The notes under the pieces are model-generated. The model did not search any database. It was not told where the DNA came from and saw only the letters and a list, made by a program, of their open reading frames with translations. From NCBI GenBank assembly GCA_964477085.1, contig CAYZDF010000006.1, forward strand, positions 13,192 to 77,191: a stretch of DNA of 64,000 nt, in the 5' to 3' direction. Made by a program: the position numbers and the translations under genes. This DNA comes from Dichloromethanomonas sp964477085 (lineage in GTDB: Bacteria > Bacillota > Desulfitobacteriia > Desulfitobacteriales > Syntrophobotulaceae). Positions 50,155 to 59,716 of the stretch are shown in pieces (within the stretch, counting starts at the first letter, position 1; each line of letters begins with the position of its first letter).

Positions 50155-52023
50155 TTGCGGTTTCTGGACAAAATAGATTCTCCTGCTGATTTAAGGAAAT
50201 TAAGCCAACAAGACCTGACAAATCTGGCAGAAGAAATACGTCAGGAAATGATAGATGTTGTATCCGAGAATGGTGGTCACTTAGCATCTAATTTAGGGGT
50301 AGTGGAACTTACCCTGGCACTTCATCGCATTTTCCACAGCCCTAAAGACAAAATCGTCTGGGATGTCGGGCATCAGACATACGTCCATAAGTTACTGACT
50401 AATCGCAAGGAAAAATTCCATACGATACGCAAATTCCACGGACTGGCTGGTTTTCCTAAGCGAGATGAAAGTGAACATGATTGCTTTGATACAGGTCATT
50501 CCAGTACCTCCATTTCTGCGGCTTTTGGTTACGCTAAAGCCAGAGATATGAAAAAAGAAAACTATCATGTTATTGCCGTGATTGGGGACGGAGCAATGAG
50601 TGGCGGAATGGCTTATGAGGCCTTAAACCACGCTGGTAATGATGTTAGCGATATCATCGTCGTTTTAAACGATAATGAAATGTTTATCTCCCAAAATGTT
50701 GGAGCGATGTCATCTTATCTCAACAAGATCCGGACGGCTCCTATTTATGATAAGAAGAAACGAGACTTGGAGAATTTTCTTAAAAATATTCCCGCTATCG
50801 GCACAACAGTCGCAAAAGCAGCGGGAAAAGCTAAAGACGGAATTAAATATTTTCTTGTCCCTGGTTTATTATTTGAAGAACTTGGATTCACCTATCTGGG
50901 ACCCATTAGTGGTCATGATATCCCAGCCTTAGAAAAGGTTTTATACCAGGCCAAGTTAAAAAAAGGTCCGGTACTTGTTCATGTGGTAACCTGTAAAGGA
51001 AAGGGTTACGAACCAGCCAAGAATAATCCGGATATTTTCCATGGAGTCGGACCATTCCAAAAAGATACCGGGGAAATAATAAAAAAACAAGCACCACCCA
51101 CCTATACGCAGGTTTTTGGCGAGACTGTCTGTGAGCTGGCCCAAAATGATGATAAGATTGTTGCAGTTACTGCGGCAATGGGTAGTGGAACGGGCTTGAG
51201 CGAATTCGGCAAACAATTTCCCACTCGATTTTTTGATGTCGGTATCGCTGAACAACACGCGGTAACTTTTGCAGCAGCCCTCGCTCTGGCCGGAATGAAG
51301 CCGGTGATCTCGATGTACTCTACCTTTTATCAACGAGCCTATGATCAAGTGCTTCATGATATTTGTCTGCAAAATGCCAGAGTGGTCCTGGCGGTAGACC
51401 GGGCGGGAGTAGTAGGAGAAGACGGCCCCACCCATCATGGGGTGTTTGATATTTCCTTTTTCCGAGCGATTCCCAACCTTACTCTGATGGCCCCTAAAGA
51501 TGAGAATGAGCTCAGACATATGCTTAATTCCGCTTTCATTTATGAAAATCCCGTTGCCATCCGTTATCCCAGATCCACAGGGTATGGGGTGAAGATGGAT
51601 GAAAAATTGAATATCATAGAAAAAGGAAAAGCGGAACTCATCCGAAACGGTCAGGATATCACCCTCATTGGTTTTGGTCCAGTTGTTTATATGTGTCTGG
51701 ATGCAGCAAACGAATTAAGATTGGCAGGTTATAAAGCCAGTGTAGTAAACCTTCGTTTCATCAATCCCCTGGATAAACAACTGATACTCAAAGAAGCATA
51801 CAAAACACGCAAAATGGTTACAGTAGAAGATCATGTTCTGGCCGGAGGTATGGGCAGCTCAATCCTGGAACTTTTGGATAAGGAACAGGTCAAAGACATA
51901 GAAGTTGAACGTATCGGTTACGATGATTATGTAGAACATGGCTCTATCCCGGAGCTTCATAAAGCGTTCGGGATCAATCCCCGTCGCATTATCGACGTTT
52001 GCATGAAGATGCTGAGAAAGTAA
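50155..52023 (+). CDS. dxs: 1-deoxy-D-xylulose-5-phosphate synthase
   Basis: TPP enzyme that condenses pyruvate and glyceraldehyde-3-phosphate in the first MEP-pathway step. Motifs: SNLGVVELTLALH, GHQTYVHK, the TPP site GDGAMSGGMAYEALNHAG with VVLNDNEM, and the transketolase-like VLAVDRAGVVGEDGPTHHG. 622 residues. TTG start with AGGAGGAAAA 5 bases upstream. It shares the operon with ispA. Confidence 0.97.
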   Translation: MRFLDKIDSPADLRKLSQQDLTNLAEEIRQEMIDVVSENGGHLASNLGVVELTLALHRIFHSPKDKIVWDVGHQTYVHKLLTNRKEKFHTIRKFHGLAGFPKRDESEHDCFDTGHSSTSISAAFGYAKARDMKKENYHVIAVIGDGAMSGGMAYEALNHAGNDVSDIIVVLNDNEMFISQNVGAMSSYLNKIRTAPIYDKKKRDLENFLKNIPAIGTTVAKAAGKAKDGIKYFLVPGLLFEELGFTYLGPISGHDIPALEKVLYQAKLKKGPVLVHVVTCKGKGYEPAKNNPDIFHGVGPFQKDTGEIIKKQAPPTYTQVFGETVCELAQNDDKIVAVTAAMGSGTGLSEFGKQFPTRFFDVGIAEQHAVTFAAALALAGMKPVISMYSTFYQRAYDQVLHDICLQNARVVLAVDRAGVVGEDGPTHHGVFDISFFRAIPNLTLMAPKDENELRHMLNSAFIYENPVAIRYPRSTGYGVKMDEKLNIIEKGKAELIRNGQDITLIGFGPVVYMCLDAANELRLAGYKASVVNLRFINPLDKQLILKEAYKTRKMVTVEDHVLAGGMGSSILELLDKEQVKDIEVERIGYDDYVEHGSIPELHKAFGINPRRIIDVCMKMLRK

Positions 52024-52042
52024 AATTGAGGAATGATCTAAA

Positions 52043-52861
52043 ATGGCCAAAGCAAAATCGAGACTGGATATTCTCCTTGTCCAAAAAGGGATGGCTGAAA
52101 GTCGGGAGAAGGCTAAATCTCTTATTATGGCAGGTAAAGTCTTTCATGAAAGTAATCGTCTGGATAAACCAGGAATGATGGTAGACGAAGACCTGGAAAT
52201 TACAGTCAAAGGAGAAATCCATCCTTTCGTTTCCCGCGGCGGCTTAAAATTGGCTAAAGCACTCCAGGTGTTTGGCTTAGATTTAAAGGACAAAGTTATT
52301 GCTGATATAGGAGCCTCTACAGGGGGATTTACCGATTGCTCACTTCAGAACGGAGCTGCAAAGGTTTATTCAGTCGATGTAGGGTATGGGCAATTAGACT
52401 GGAAACTGCGGAGTGATCCCCGTGTAATTTGTCTGGAAAGAACGAATGCGCGTTACCTTAATGAGGAGATCATTCCAGAACAAGTAGATATGATTGTTTG
52501 TGATGTTTCATTTATCTCCTTGGGCAAGATCTTCCCGGCCATGCAATCCATCCTCAAAGACAAAGGTGAAGTGATTGCTTTGATTAAACCGCAGTTTGAA
52601 GCAGGGCCTGAGAATGTAGGTAAAAATGGCGTTGTGAGAGATCCCCAGGTTCACTGTTCGGTCATTAAGAATGTACTGCAAGAGGCCCATAACCTTGGTT
52701 TTATCTTTAATGGACTTGGTTATTCCCCTATCCGTGGACCAGAAGGAAACATTGAATTTTTGCTTTGGCTGCAAAAAGCTGTACCATCAAATGAGGATAT
52801 GCTGGAGATTGACGCGATAATCCTGGATATAGTGACGAAAGCACAGATGGGAACGAGGTGA
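52043..52861 (+). CDS. tlyA: TlyA family rRNA (cytidine-2'-O)-methyltransferase / hemolysin-like
   Basis: A 272-residue protein with an N-terminal S4 RNA-binding domain (RLDILLVQKGMAESREKAKSL) and a FtsJ/RrmJ-like Rossmann methyltransferase (VIADIGASTGGFTDCSLQNGAAKVYSVDVG, then DVSFISLGKI and LIKPQFEAG). TlyA 2'-O-methylates 16S/23S rRNA cytidines in mycobacteria; the same is presumed here. Sits between dxs and nadK as in many Firmicutes. Confidence 0.93.
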   Translation: MAKAKSRLDILLVQKGMAESREKAKSLIMAGKVFHESNRLDKPGMMVDEDLEITVKGEIHPFVSRGGLKLAKALQVFGLDLKDKVIADIGASTGGFTDCSLQNGAAKVYSVDVGYGQLDWKLRSDPRVICLERTNARYLNEEIIPEQVDMIVCDVSFISLGKIFPAMQSILKDKGEVIALIKPQFEAGPENVGKNGVVRDPQVHCSVIKNVLQEAHNLGFIFNGLGYSPIRGPEGNIEFLLWLQKAVPSNEDMLEIDAIILDIVTKAQMGTR

Positions 52862-52865
52862 AAAG

Positions 52866-53681
52866 ATGGGAAATCAAGTTGGCTTGTGGGTAAATCGATC
52901 TAAAGCGGATACAGCTATCCTGGCTCCACAGTTGATCAACTGGTTTAATGCCCAAGGTTTGGAGACTGTCGATGATTGGGATAAGGATCGATCTCCAGAT
53001 GTAGACTTTGTTTTATCCTTAGGCGGGGATGGAACGGTTTTAGAAGCAGCCAGAGAAGCTGCACCATGTAATATACCGGTTTTAGGTGTAAATTTCGGGC
53101 GGTTGGGTTTTTTGTGTGAGGTTGAACGTAATGAAATATATACCGCTCTTAAAAAGGTATTAAGAAAAGAATATACGGTTGAAGAACGCTTGATGCTGAT
53201 CGCCTCCATGATCCGGGCAGGTGAAACTAATCAATACTTCGTCTTGAATGACGTGGTCTTTTTGAGAGAAAGCATGGATGCGCTCGTCACCCTTCAAGTC
53301 AAGCTTTCGGGAGAACCCATTTCCAGTCCTCCCTCCGATGGACTGATTATTGCCACACCAACAGGATCAACTGCCTATTCGCTTTCGGCAGGAGGACCGG
53401 TCGTAAGTCCGGATGTTCAAGCCATTCTGATTACCCCTTTGGCTGCCCATGCCTTGTCATCACGACCTATGGTTGTATCTCATCATGAGAAAATAGATAT
53501 TATACTAACCAGAGGAAATATGTGTCGTGTAACGTTTGATGGCAAGCAGATTATAATGATGAATCCCGGTGAAACGATACGAATTGCAACCTCACCCATA
53601 AAAGCCAAATTCATTCGGATCGGTGGACGCAGCTTTCCTAAAGTAGTCCGAGAAAAGTTAAGGGATCGGTGGCATGAATAA
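52866..53681 (+). CDS. nadK: NAD kinase
   Basis: Phosphorylates NAD to NADP. The GGDGT motif (LSLGGDGTVLEAAR, about residues 52-60) and the NE/S motif region TPTGSTAYSLSAGGPVVSP are both intact, with NFGRLGFLCE between. 271 residues; AGGTG 7 bases before ATG. Overlaps the next gene by 8 bases. Confidence 0.95.
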   Translation: MGNQVGLWVNRSKADTAILAPQLINWFNAQGLETVDDWDKDRSPDVDFVLSLGGDGTVLEAAREAAPCNIPVLGVNFGRLGFLCEVERNEIYTALKKVLRKEYTVEERLMLIASMIRAGETNQYFVLNDVVFLRESMDALVTLQVKLSGEPISSPPSDGLIIATPTGSTAYSLSAGGPVVSPDVQAILITPLAAHALSSRPMVVSHHEKIDIILTRGNMCRVTFDGKQIIMMNPGETIRIATSPIKAKFIRIGGRSFPKVVREKLRDRWHE

Positions 53682-54309
53682 TCGAAATCTACGGGGAATT
53701 GAAGATACCCAAACACTTTTAAAGAGTCATCTCAAGGGTATTATCCGTGAAGGTGATTACGTGATTGATGGAACTGCCGGCAGAGGCAGAGATACCTTAT
53801 TCTTAGCTCAATGCGTAGGTCCTCAGGGTCAAGTCTATGCCTTCGATATTCAGGAAGAAGCAATTACTGCAACGGAAAAACTCCTCTTAACACATCACCT
53901 GCGGGATAGAGTCGTGCTCTTGCGTCGAAGCCATGATGAGATTACTGTTTGTATCAAGAACAGGATTAAGGCTGCGATCTTCAATCTGGGTTACTTGCCC
54001 GATAGTGCCAATCCGCTCACGACAAAGGCTGAGACCACCCTGGAAGCGGTGAAACAGGTTTTGGTTTTACTTGAATATAAGGGAGTGTTGGCGCTCACGG
54101 TCTATCGAGGCCATGAGGGTGGACTAGAGGAATCAGACTCACTTCTTCGTTACATCTCTGGACTTCCCAAGAAGGATTTTAGTGTATTGCAAGGAATTTA
54201 TCTCAATCAAGGGGGATTATCTCCTTACTGGATAATGATTCAGAATAATAGGGAGGACAAGCATGAAAACCCGTCGACAAAGAAAAATTCAGGAACTCAT
54301 TACCAATGA
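53674..54309 (+). CDS. mnmM: MnmM/YtqB-like SAM-dependent methyltransferase
   Basis: A 211-residue Rossmann-fold methyltransferase (PF06962). DGTAGRGRDTLFLAQ is the SAM loop, followed by VYAFDIQEEAI, the family hallmark FNLGYLPDS and LTVYRGHEGG. The Bacillus homologue YtqB (MnmM) methylates nm5(s2)U at the tRNA wobble position; that activity here is inferred. Its C-terminus overlaps the argR start by 47 bases, an unusually long overlap. Confidence 0.85.
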   Translation: MNNRNLRGIEDTQTLLKSHLKGIIREGDYVIDGTAGRGRDTLFLAQCVGPQGQVYAFDIQEEAITATEKLLLTHHLRDRVVLLRRSHDEITVCIKNRIKAAIFNLGYLPDSANPLTTKAETTLEAVKQVLVLLEYKGVLALTVYRGHEGGLEESDSLLRYISGLPKKDFSVLQGIYLNQGGLSPYWIMIQNNREDKHENPSTKKNSGTHYQ

Positions 54310-54712
54310 AACGATCAGAACACAAGAAGAACTGGCGCAGAGGCTACTAGAAGAAGGTTTTAATGTTACTCAGGCGACAATTTCCAGAGACATTAAAGAG
54401 ATGGGTCTGGTAAAATTGCCTGGAGGAGACGATGAATACCGCTATGCTATTCAAGGTGAAATTAATCCGGTCAGTAATCTGGAAAGACTCAAAAGGATGT
54501 TTCGGGAGGTTGTGGCTTCCTATGACAGCAGCGAAAATATCGTCGTGGTCAAAACTATCCCCGGGAATGCGCAAGGATTAGCTCTCTTAATGGATAATGC
54601 AGGCTGGAAAGAAGTTATTGGCACAGTGGCAGGGGATGATACTATTTTTCTGTTGGTTAAACCGAAAGAAAAGGTTGAGGCCATTTTACATAGACTATCC
54701 GATATAACATGA
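54263..54712 (+). CDS. argR: Arginine repressor ArgR/AhrC
   Basis: Hexameric arginine-sensing regulator. N-terminal winged helix (RQRKIQELITNETIRTQEEL, VTQATISRDIKEMGLVKLP) and C-terminal arginine-binding/oligomerisation domain (GWKEVIGTVAGDDTIFLL). 149 residues; GGGAGGA before ATG. Although an arginine regulator, it is in its conserved position before recN. Confidence 0.96.
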   Translation: MKTRRQRKIQELITNETIRTQEELAQRLLEEGFNVTQATISRDIKEMGLVKLPGGDDEYRYAIQGEINPVSNLERLKRMFREVVASYDSSENIVVVKTIPGNAQGLALLMDNAGWKEVIGTVAGDDTIFLLVKPKEKVEAILHRLSDIT

Positions 54713-54752
54713 TGATTAATAACGATATCAAATAGCGGAGGGGGAATGCGAC

Positions 54753-56435
54753 ATGCTGGTTGAGTTGCGAATTAAAGACTTTGGGCTTATGGAAGATGTG
54801 CTCTTGACCTTGGAACGTGGATTAACAGTATTCACTGGTGAGACCGGGGCGGGAAAATCAATGTTGATTGATGCTTTGGGACTCTTGTTAGGGGGCAGAG
54901 CCAGTAACGACCTGATCCGGCACGGTAAAGATAAAGCCAGCATTGAAGGAATCTTCTCCAACCTGCCTCCCCATATCGTAAACTTTCTATCGGAAGAAGG
55001 TTATCCGTTAGAAGATGAGATGTTATTTCTCTATAGGGAAATCAACGACTCAGGCAGAAACGTCTGTCGTGTTCAGGGCAGAACGGTACCTTTGTCTCTC
55101 TACCGTACATTTTGTGAGGGTTTGGTTGATATTCACGGGCAAATGGAGCATCAATCTTTGCTGGTAACAGAGTCTCACCGGGAATTGCTCGATCGCTTTG
55201 GTGGAGAAGATCATCTTAGTCTATTAGAGAGAGTTAAAGAAGCTGCTATTAAATATAAAAATGTCATGGCCAGAGAACGTGAACTTTTGCGTACGGAAAG
55301 AGACCGGGAGCGAAGAGAAGAAATACTGCGCTACCAGATTGAAGAGATAGAAAACATAGCTCCCATTCCTGGTGAAGAAGCTGCCTTGGAAAAAGAGAAA
55401 AAATTCCTGCAAAACGCTGAAAAGATTGTAAATCTTGTCAATGAAGCTTATGAAGAGTTATATAATAGTTCAGACAGTATAAACGGGATGTCTGCTTTCG
55501 ATCTGATTGGAGCTGCTACCCGTAATATGGATGAACTTAGTAGACTGGACTCTGAAAGTGATGGATTGAATAAGGAACTGGAAGGAATCTATTACGAACT
55601 TGAAGATTTTATTGATAAACTTAGATCGTATAAGGAAAGTCTAGAGTTCCAGCCTGGGCGTTTGGGCGAAATCGAATCACGACTGATTGAAATCCATAAG
55701 CTGAAAAAGTATGCTTATGACATTGAGTCTGTCATCCGTAAAAAGATAGAGATGGAAAAAGAATTGGAAGAGATATCCAATATTCAGGAAGAAAAAGAGA
55801 ATATTAAACGGGAGAAAAAAGATATTCTGGCTGAATACAATAATCTTGCTGAAGAACTCAGTCTTAACCGGGGAATTCAGGCCGACCGGATTGAGAAAAG
55901 CCTGGCCATGGAATTACAAGATCTTGGTCTTGCTGACGCTCGGGTTGAAATTATTTTTACTCCTGTTACCGAACCATCTGCCGAGGGGGCTGAACAGATT
56001 GAGTTCTACTTCTCAGCCAATGTGGGTGAGCCACCCAAACCGTTGGCTAAAGTTGTCTCAGGTGGTGAAATGGCAAGACTGATGTTAGCTTTCAAAAGCC
56101 TTTTGTCCAGGAACGAAACGGTTGATACCTTTATATTTGATGAAGTGGATAGTGGGGTGGGTGGAAGAACGATTACTAAGGTGGGAGAAAAGCTGCAAAG
56201 GATAGCCCAAAATAAACAAGTCTTGTGTATTACTCATTCTGCTCCAGTAGCTGCATATGCAGACTATCATTATGGCATAGTCAAAGAGATCGTCAATGAC
56301 CGTACCCTTACTCGAGTGCACGCTTTTGATGAAAATGAAAGGGTACAAGAACTAGCCCGAATGCTAGGAGGGGAAAGCATGGCTGTCAGCTTGGCAGAAG
56401 AACTTTGGCGTAAAAAAGTACAGTCTAAATACTAA
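54753..56435 (+). CDS. recN: DNA repair protein RecN
   Basis: SMC-like ATPase acting at double-strand breaks. Walker A TGETGAGKSMLIDALGLLL (about residues 28-40), long coiled-coil arms (residues 160-370), the ABC signature VVSGGEMARLMLAFKS and Walker B FIFDEVDSGVGGRT. 560 residues. Strong GGAGGGGG site before ATG. In relatives spoIVB follows directly; here two minus-strand genes intervene. Confidence 0.96.
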   Translation: MLVELRIKDFGLMEDVLLTLERGLTVFTGETGAGKSMLIDALGLLLGGRASNDLIRHGKDKASIEGIFSNLPPHIVNFLSEEGYPLEDEMLFLYREINDSGRNVCRVQGRTVPLSLYRTFCEGLVDIHGQMEHQSLLVTESHRELLDRFGGEDHLSLLERVKEAAIKYKNVMARERELLRTERDRERREEILRYQIEEIENIAPIPGEEAALEKEKKFLQNAEKIVNLVNEAYEELYNSSDSINGMSAFDLIGAATRNMDELSRLDSESDGLNKELEGIYYELEDFIDKLRSYKESLEFQPGRLGEIESRLIEIHKLKKYAYDIESVIRKKIEMEKELEEISNIQEEKENIKREKKDILAEYNNLAEELSLNRGIQADRIEKSLAMELQDLGLADARVEIIFTPVTEPSAEGAEQIEFYFSANVGEPPKPLAKVVSGGEMARLMLAFKSLLSRNETVDTFIFDEVDSGVGGRTITKVGEKLQRIAQNKQVLCITHSAPVAAYADYHYGIVKEIVNDRTLTRVHAFDENERVQELARMLGGESMAVSLAEELWRKKVQSKY

Positions 56436-56458
56436 CAAAAAGACTAGCATAAGGCATA

Positions 56459-57079
56459 TTAGAGATTGAGTGAGAATGCTCTGGCGATCAGGGAATGTCC
56501 GTACATATTAGGGTGAATGCCATCCGGGGTAAGGACGGATGCTTCCCGTCCCCTAAAAATTTGATCAACAGGGATATACTCTGCCTTATTATGCTTCGCC
56601 CAATATATGATTCGGTTGTTTAATTCATCAATAAGACTCTCGCCAAAATTAGAATATGCAGCATATTGACTAACAGGTAGGGGATTATAGATCGCTGCAA
56701 TTTTGATGCGACAAAGATGATTGACCGATCTGATCTGCTTACCGATATTTTTGAGATGAGCATTAATATTTGTTAAAACTTTATTGCCATCTTTCGGGTT
56801 ATTTATGAGTAAAGGAATCGATTCAATAAGATCGTTAGAGCCTATTGTCATGGTTATGAGAGCTGAATTCTGCAGACAATATTGAAGTTGAGGATGATTA
56901 AGTCGGACATGAAGATGTTGGGTCGTACAGCCATCCAGTCCAAAGTTCCGATAAATCAAACCAGGATAATATACATGCAATGATCGATAGAGGAGTGAAG
57001 CGAAAGAACGATTGAGTCCCACACCGTAACCGGTGGTAATGGAATCTCCGAGTGCCAAATAGTATAGCAATATTACCAC
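56459..57079 (-). CDS. SGNH/GDSL family hydrolase
   Basis: A 206-residue esterase-fold protein. Block I ALGDSITTGYG with the nucleophile Ser, block III IGSNDLIE and block V TPDGIHPN with the catalytic Asp and His are present. No signal peptide is seen, so it is probably cytosolic, acting on an ester or acyl substrate that cannot be read from sequence. The GTG at 57079 is the longest start; TTG at 57070 is as plausible. Convergent with recN, 23 bases apart, and probably co-transcribed with the membrane protein gene upstream on the same strand. Confidence 0.82.
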   Translation of the reverse strand: MVILLYYLALGDSITTGYGVGLNRSFASLLYRSLHVYYPGLIYRNFGLDGCTTQHLHVRLNHPQLQYCLQNSALITMTIGSNDLIESIPLLINNPKDGNKVLTNINAHLKNIGKQIRSVNHLCRIKIAAIYNPLPVSQYAAYSNFGESLIDELNNRIIYWAKHNKAEYIPVDQIFRGREASVLTPDGIHPNMYGHSLIARAFSLNL

Positions 57080-57154
57080 TTCCCATAATTTTCTAGTAGT
57101 ATCAGATTATGCTTATTAGTGGTAAAAAGAGATTAGCAAAAGGAAAATTGAGGA

Positions 57155-58174
57155 TTAAGTCTCCGGGGGACTGAATCGTTTTCGAAGATTATCAATAAGA
57201 ACGATAAGGCCAGTAACAGCCAGATTGAAATAATAGACGATTAACCGCCAAAGTACAACAGCATAGAGGAGTACGGAAGAAGGAAAAATAAATCCAAACA
57301 AGAGATAGAACCCACCTTCTGATGCACCGGAATTCCCGGGGGTTGGAATGTAATTGACGGCCATGTAGAGGAGTGACTGTATGGCGAGGATATGGAGAAA
57401 AGAAGCCTTGGTAAAACCAAACGAAAGATAGACAAAATACGTTACACTGTAATAAACAATTATTTGGGCTAAAGTAAATAATGAAACGATAATCAAAGTT
57501 CTTTTGTTATTCAAAAAGGTATGAAGACATTCCTTATATTCTTGAATATGCTGATCGAGAAGGTCTTGGCTGATATGTTTGCCGAGTCTTATTTTTTTGA
57601 TCAGCAAGAGGAAGAGAGAGACGATTTTCTTAACCACTGCGCTATTATAACAAAGAGCGAAAATTAGAATGATCCCTACGGAATTGAGAAATAGTCCGAA
57701 CAGGATAAAGGTTTTGGTTAGCAAAGAGAGGCTAAAGATAAAACGGACGTTAAGAAAAGCGATAATGACTGAAAACAAAGTAACAATGATATGATAGATC
57801 ATAAACTTATTGACGGTGATGGAGGTGGCCAGACCCAAAGGTATTTTGTAATCATTAGCCATCGTATAGATCTGTGCTGGTTGTCCTCCGCTCGAAAAAG
57901 GCGTAATCATGTTATAATACTGGCCGATCATAGCAATTTTCATATAAGCCAAAAAACATTGTTTAACCTGTGACAAATTAAAAATTGCTTTTAAAATAAA
58001 TGCTTCTGTAATCCAATAAAAAAACATACAGACAAGGGCCAGAAGGATATAGACTTTTTGGGTTATTTTATAAAGATAGGGTATAATCTTTACTTCTGAA
58101 CTGGTATATATGATCCAAACCGTTAAACTAATGATTAAAATCGTAAATAAATAATGAATCCAATTATTTCTCAT
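57155..58174 (-). CDS. Lysylphosphatidylglycerol-synthase-TM / UPF0104 family membrane protein
   Basis: A 339-residue polytopic protein with about eight membrane helices. MITPFSSGGQPAQIY and YIPTPGNSGASEGGF are diagnostic for the LPG_synthase_TM/YbhN family. Such proteins are flippases or membrane halves of aminoacyl-lipid synthases; the soluble transferase domain of MprF is missing here, so lipid aminoacylation is not expected. AAGGATT upstream of ATG. Divergent from spoIVB. Confidence 0.85.
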   Translation of the reverse strand: MRNNWIHYLFTILIISLTVWIIYTSSEVKIIPYLYKITQKVYILLALVCMFFYWITEAFILKAIFNLSQVKQCFLAYMKIAMIGQYYNMITPFSSGGQPAQIYTMANDYKIPLGLATSITVNKFMIYHIIVTLFSVIIAFLNVRFIFSLSLLTKTFILFGLFLNSVGIILIFALCYNSAVVKKIVSLFLLLIKKIRLGKHISQDLLDQHIQEYKECLHTFLNNKRTLIIVSLFTLAQIIVYYSVTYFVYLSFGFTKASFLHILAIQSLLYMAVNYIPTPGNSGASEGGFYLLFGFIFPSSVLLYAVVLWRLIVYYFNLAVTGLIVLIDNLRKRFSPPET

Positions 58175-58378
58175 AATAAATCCTTTTTGTGATTGTTCTT
58201 TACTCTACCTACTCTCAATGTATTCTTAAGCAATCATAAGAAATGCTAGAAAACATTTCACAGGATGAAACAGTACGATTATGGAGAACTTATAAATAAC
58301 GCTTTAAAATTTTTGAAGCGTAATCCCCTGCAGGGTGTAGCTTTATGATGAGGAGGTTGAAAAGCTGGAGGGAAAAAC

Positions 58379-59584
58379 GTGATAAAAAAGTATTCGAAAA
58401 AGCTCTTGCTCATCGGGTTTCTTTTTGTTTTTACCTTTAGTATTCAACAAACGGTAAATAATAATAATCAAATCGAACTGCCAAATAAAGAGTATTTCTG
58501 CACAGAAAAACAACTGAATAACCCTGTTTACAATTTCTTAGGCTTTTTTTCGAGTACAGATAAAAATGTCAACAAGCCAGCCATAGAAGTTATTCCCGGA
58601 GGACACTCAATTGGAGTTACGTTGCAAACAAAAGGAGTTTTAGTTGTAGGGTATGCTCCGATTATGGGTGAGCAGGACAAAGAATCCTATCCAGCGAAGG
58701 ACTCTGGTATTGAGGTTGGGGATATAATTTTATCGATAAACGGAACCAAAGCGCAGAATGATTTTCAGGTCGCTCAAGAGATTGATAAGAAGTGTAAACA
58801 AAATTTACCGATCAATTTAGAAATCAAGCATAAGGGACAGATCACTCAAAAGACCATACAACCTGTCTACTGTTCTGAAACCCAAAGATACAGAATAGGG
58901 TTATATATTCGGGATGAGGCGGCAGGTGTAGGTACACTTACTTTCATTGATCCTATAACCAAAACATTTGGTGCCTTAGGTCATGTCATAACGGATATTG
59001 ATACTAATGATCAAATTGAATTAAAAGATGGGAAAATTGTTGAGTCTTCTATCTACTCTATCGAGAAAGGTAAAAGAGGAGATCCCGGAGAAAAGATAGG
59101 TACTTTTATGTTAGAATCAAGTTTTTCGGGAAAAATTAATAAGAATGCCAGCAGCGGAATTTTTGGTGAGTGGAATGGTAAAATCAATCAACCATTTTAT
59201 TCTTTTCCGATACCAATCGCCTGGAAATCCGAAATCGAGACAGGTCCTGCTAAAATCTATACAGTTATTAAGGATAATCAAATTGAGGAATTTGAAATCC
59301 GAATTGAGAAAATTATGCAATATCGAAATGACAATAAAAATATGATCATCCGAATCACTGATCCCGCTCTTTTAGAACAGACAGGCGGTATTGTTCAAGG
59401 CATGAGTGGCAGTCCTATCATTCAGAATGGTAAATTAGTGGGAGCTGTAACTCACGTTTTTGTCAATGATTCCACACGGGGATATGGTGTGTTTATTGAA
59501 AAAATGCTCAGTGATTCTGGAGTTTTAACTAAAGCTGCAACCGCCCAAATGGGCGGTTTTCTTATGCTTATTTTTTTTACTTGA
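58379..59584 (+). CDS. spoIVB: SpoIVB peptidase (S55)
   Basis: Forespore-secreted serine protease that cleaves SpoIVFA and so triggers processing of pro-sigma-K; sigK is in the same window. An N-terminal signal anchor (LLLIGFLFVFTFSI), a PDZ domain (residues about 80-155 with GIEVGDIILSINGTK) and the S55 domain with His202 in ALGHVI and Ser in GIVQGMSGSPII are seen. The gene runs through its own terminator: the last roughly 15 codons (after FIEKMLSDSGVLTKAA) coincide with the hairpin at 59539-59558. GTG start with GGAGGG 8 bases upstream. Confidence 0.95.
   Translation: MIKKYSKKLLLIGFLFVFTFSIQQTVNNNNQIELPNKEYFCTEKQLNNPVYNFLGFFSSTDKNVNKPAIEVIPGGHSIGVTLQTKGVLVVGYAPIMGEQDKESYPAKDSGIEVGDIILSINGTKAQNDFQVAQEIDKKCKQNLPINLEIKHKGQITQKTIQPVYCSETQRYRIGLYIRDEAAGVGTLTFIDPITKTFGALGHVITDIDTNDQIELKDGKIVESSIYSIEKGKRGDPGEKIGTFMLESSFSGKINKNASSGIFGEWNGKINQPFYSFPIPIAWKSEIETGPAKIYTVIKDNQIEEFEIRIEKIMQYRNDNKNMIIRITDPALLEQTGGIVQGMSGSPIIQNGKLVGAVTHVFVNDSTRGYGVFIEKMLSDSGVLTKAATAQMGGFLMLIFFT
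59539..59562 (+). terminator. Terminator overlapping the 3' end of spoIVB
   Basis: A perfect 8-bp stem AACCGCCC/GGGCGGTT (59539-59546 with 59551-59558), a 4-base loop and TTTTCTT. It starts 46 bases inside the spoIVB frame. Confidence 0.85.
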
Positions 59585-59716
59585 CACTATAGTCATTTTT
59601 GTTTTTTACTATTATTGCTGATACTTTTATTTATTGCTGTTATTATTTCCTGACATTTTTCTTAATGTAACGTCATATAATAATACAAAATATTAAATTT
59701 TTTTTTAATTTTTCGA

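Noticed and set aside
50956..51519. A 187-codon open frame antisense to dxs.
   Set aside because: It lies fully in dxs, has no ribosome site and no recognisable domain.
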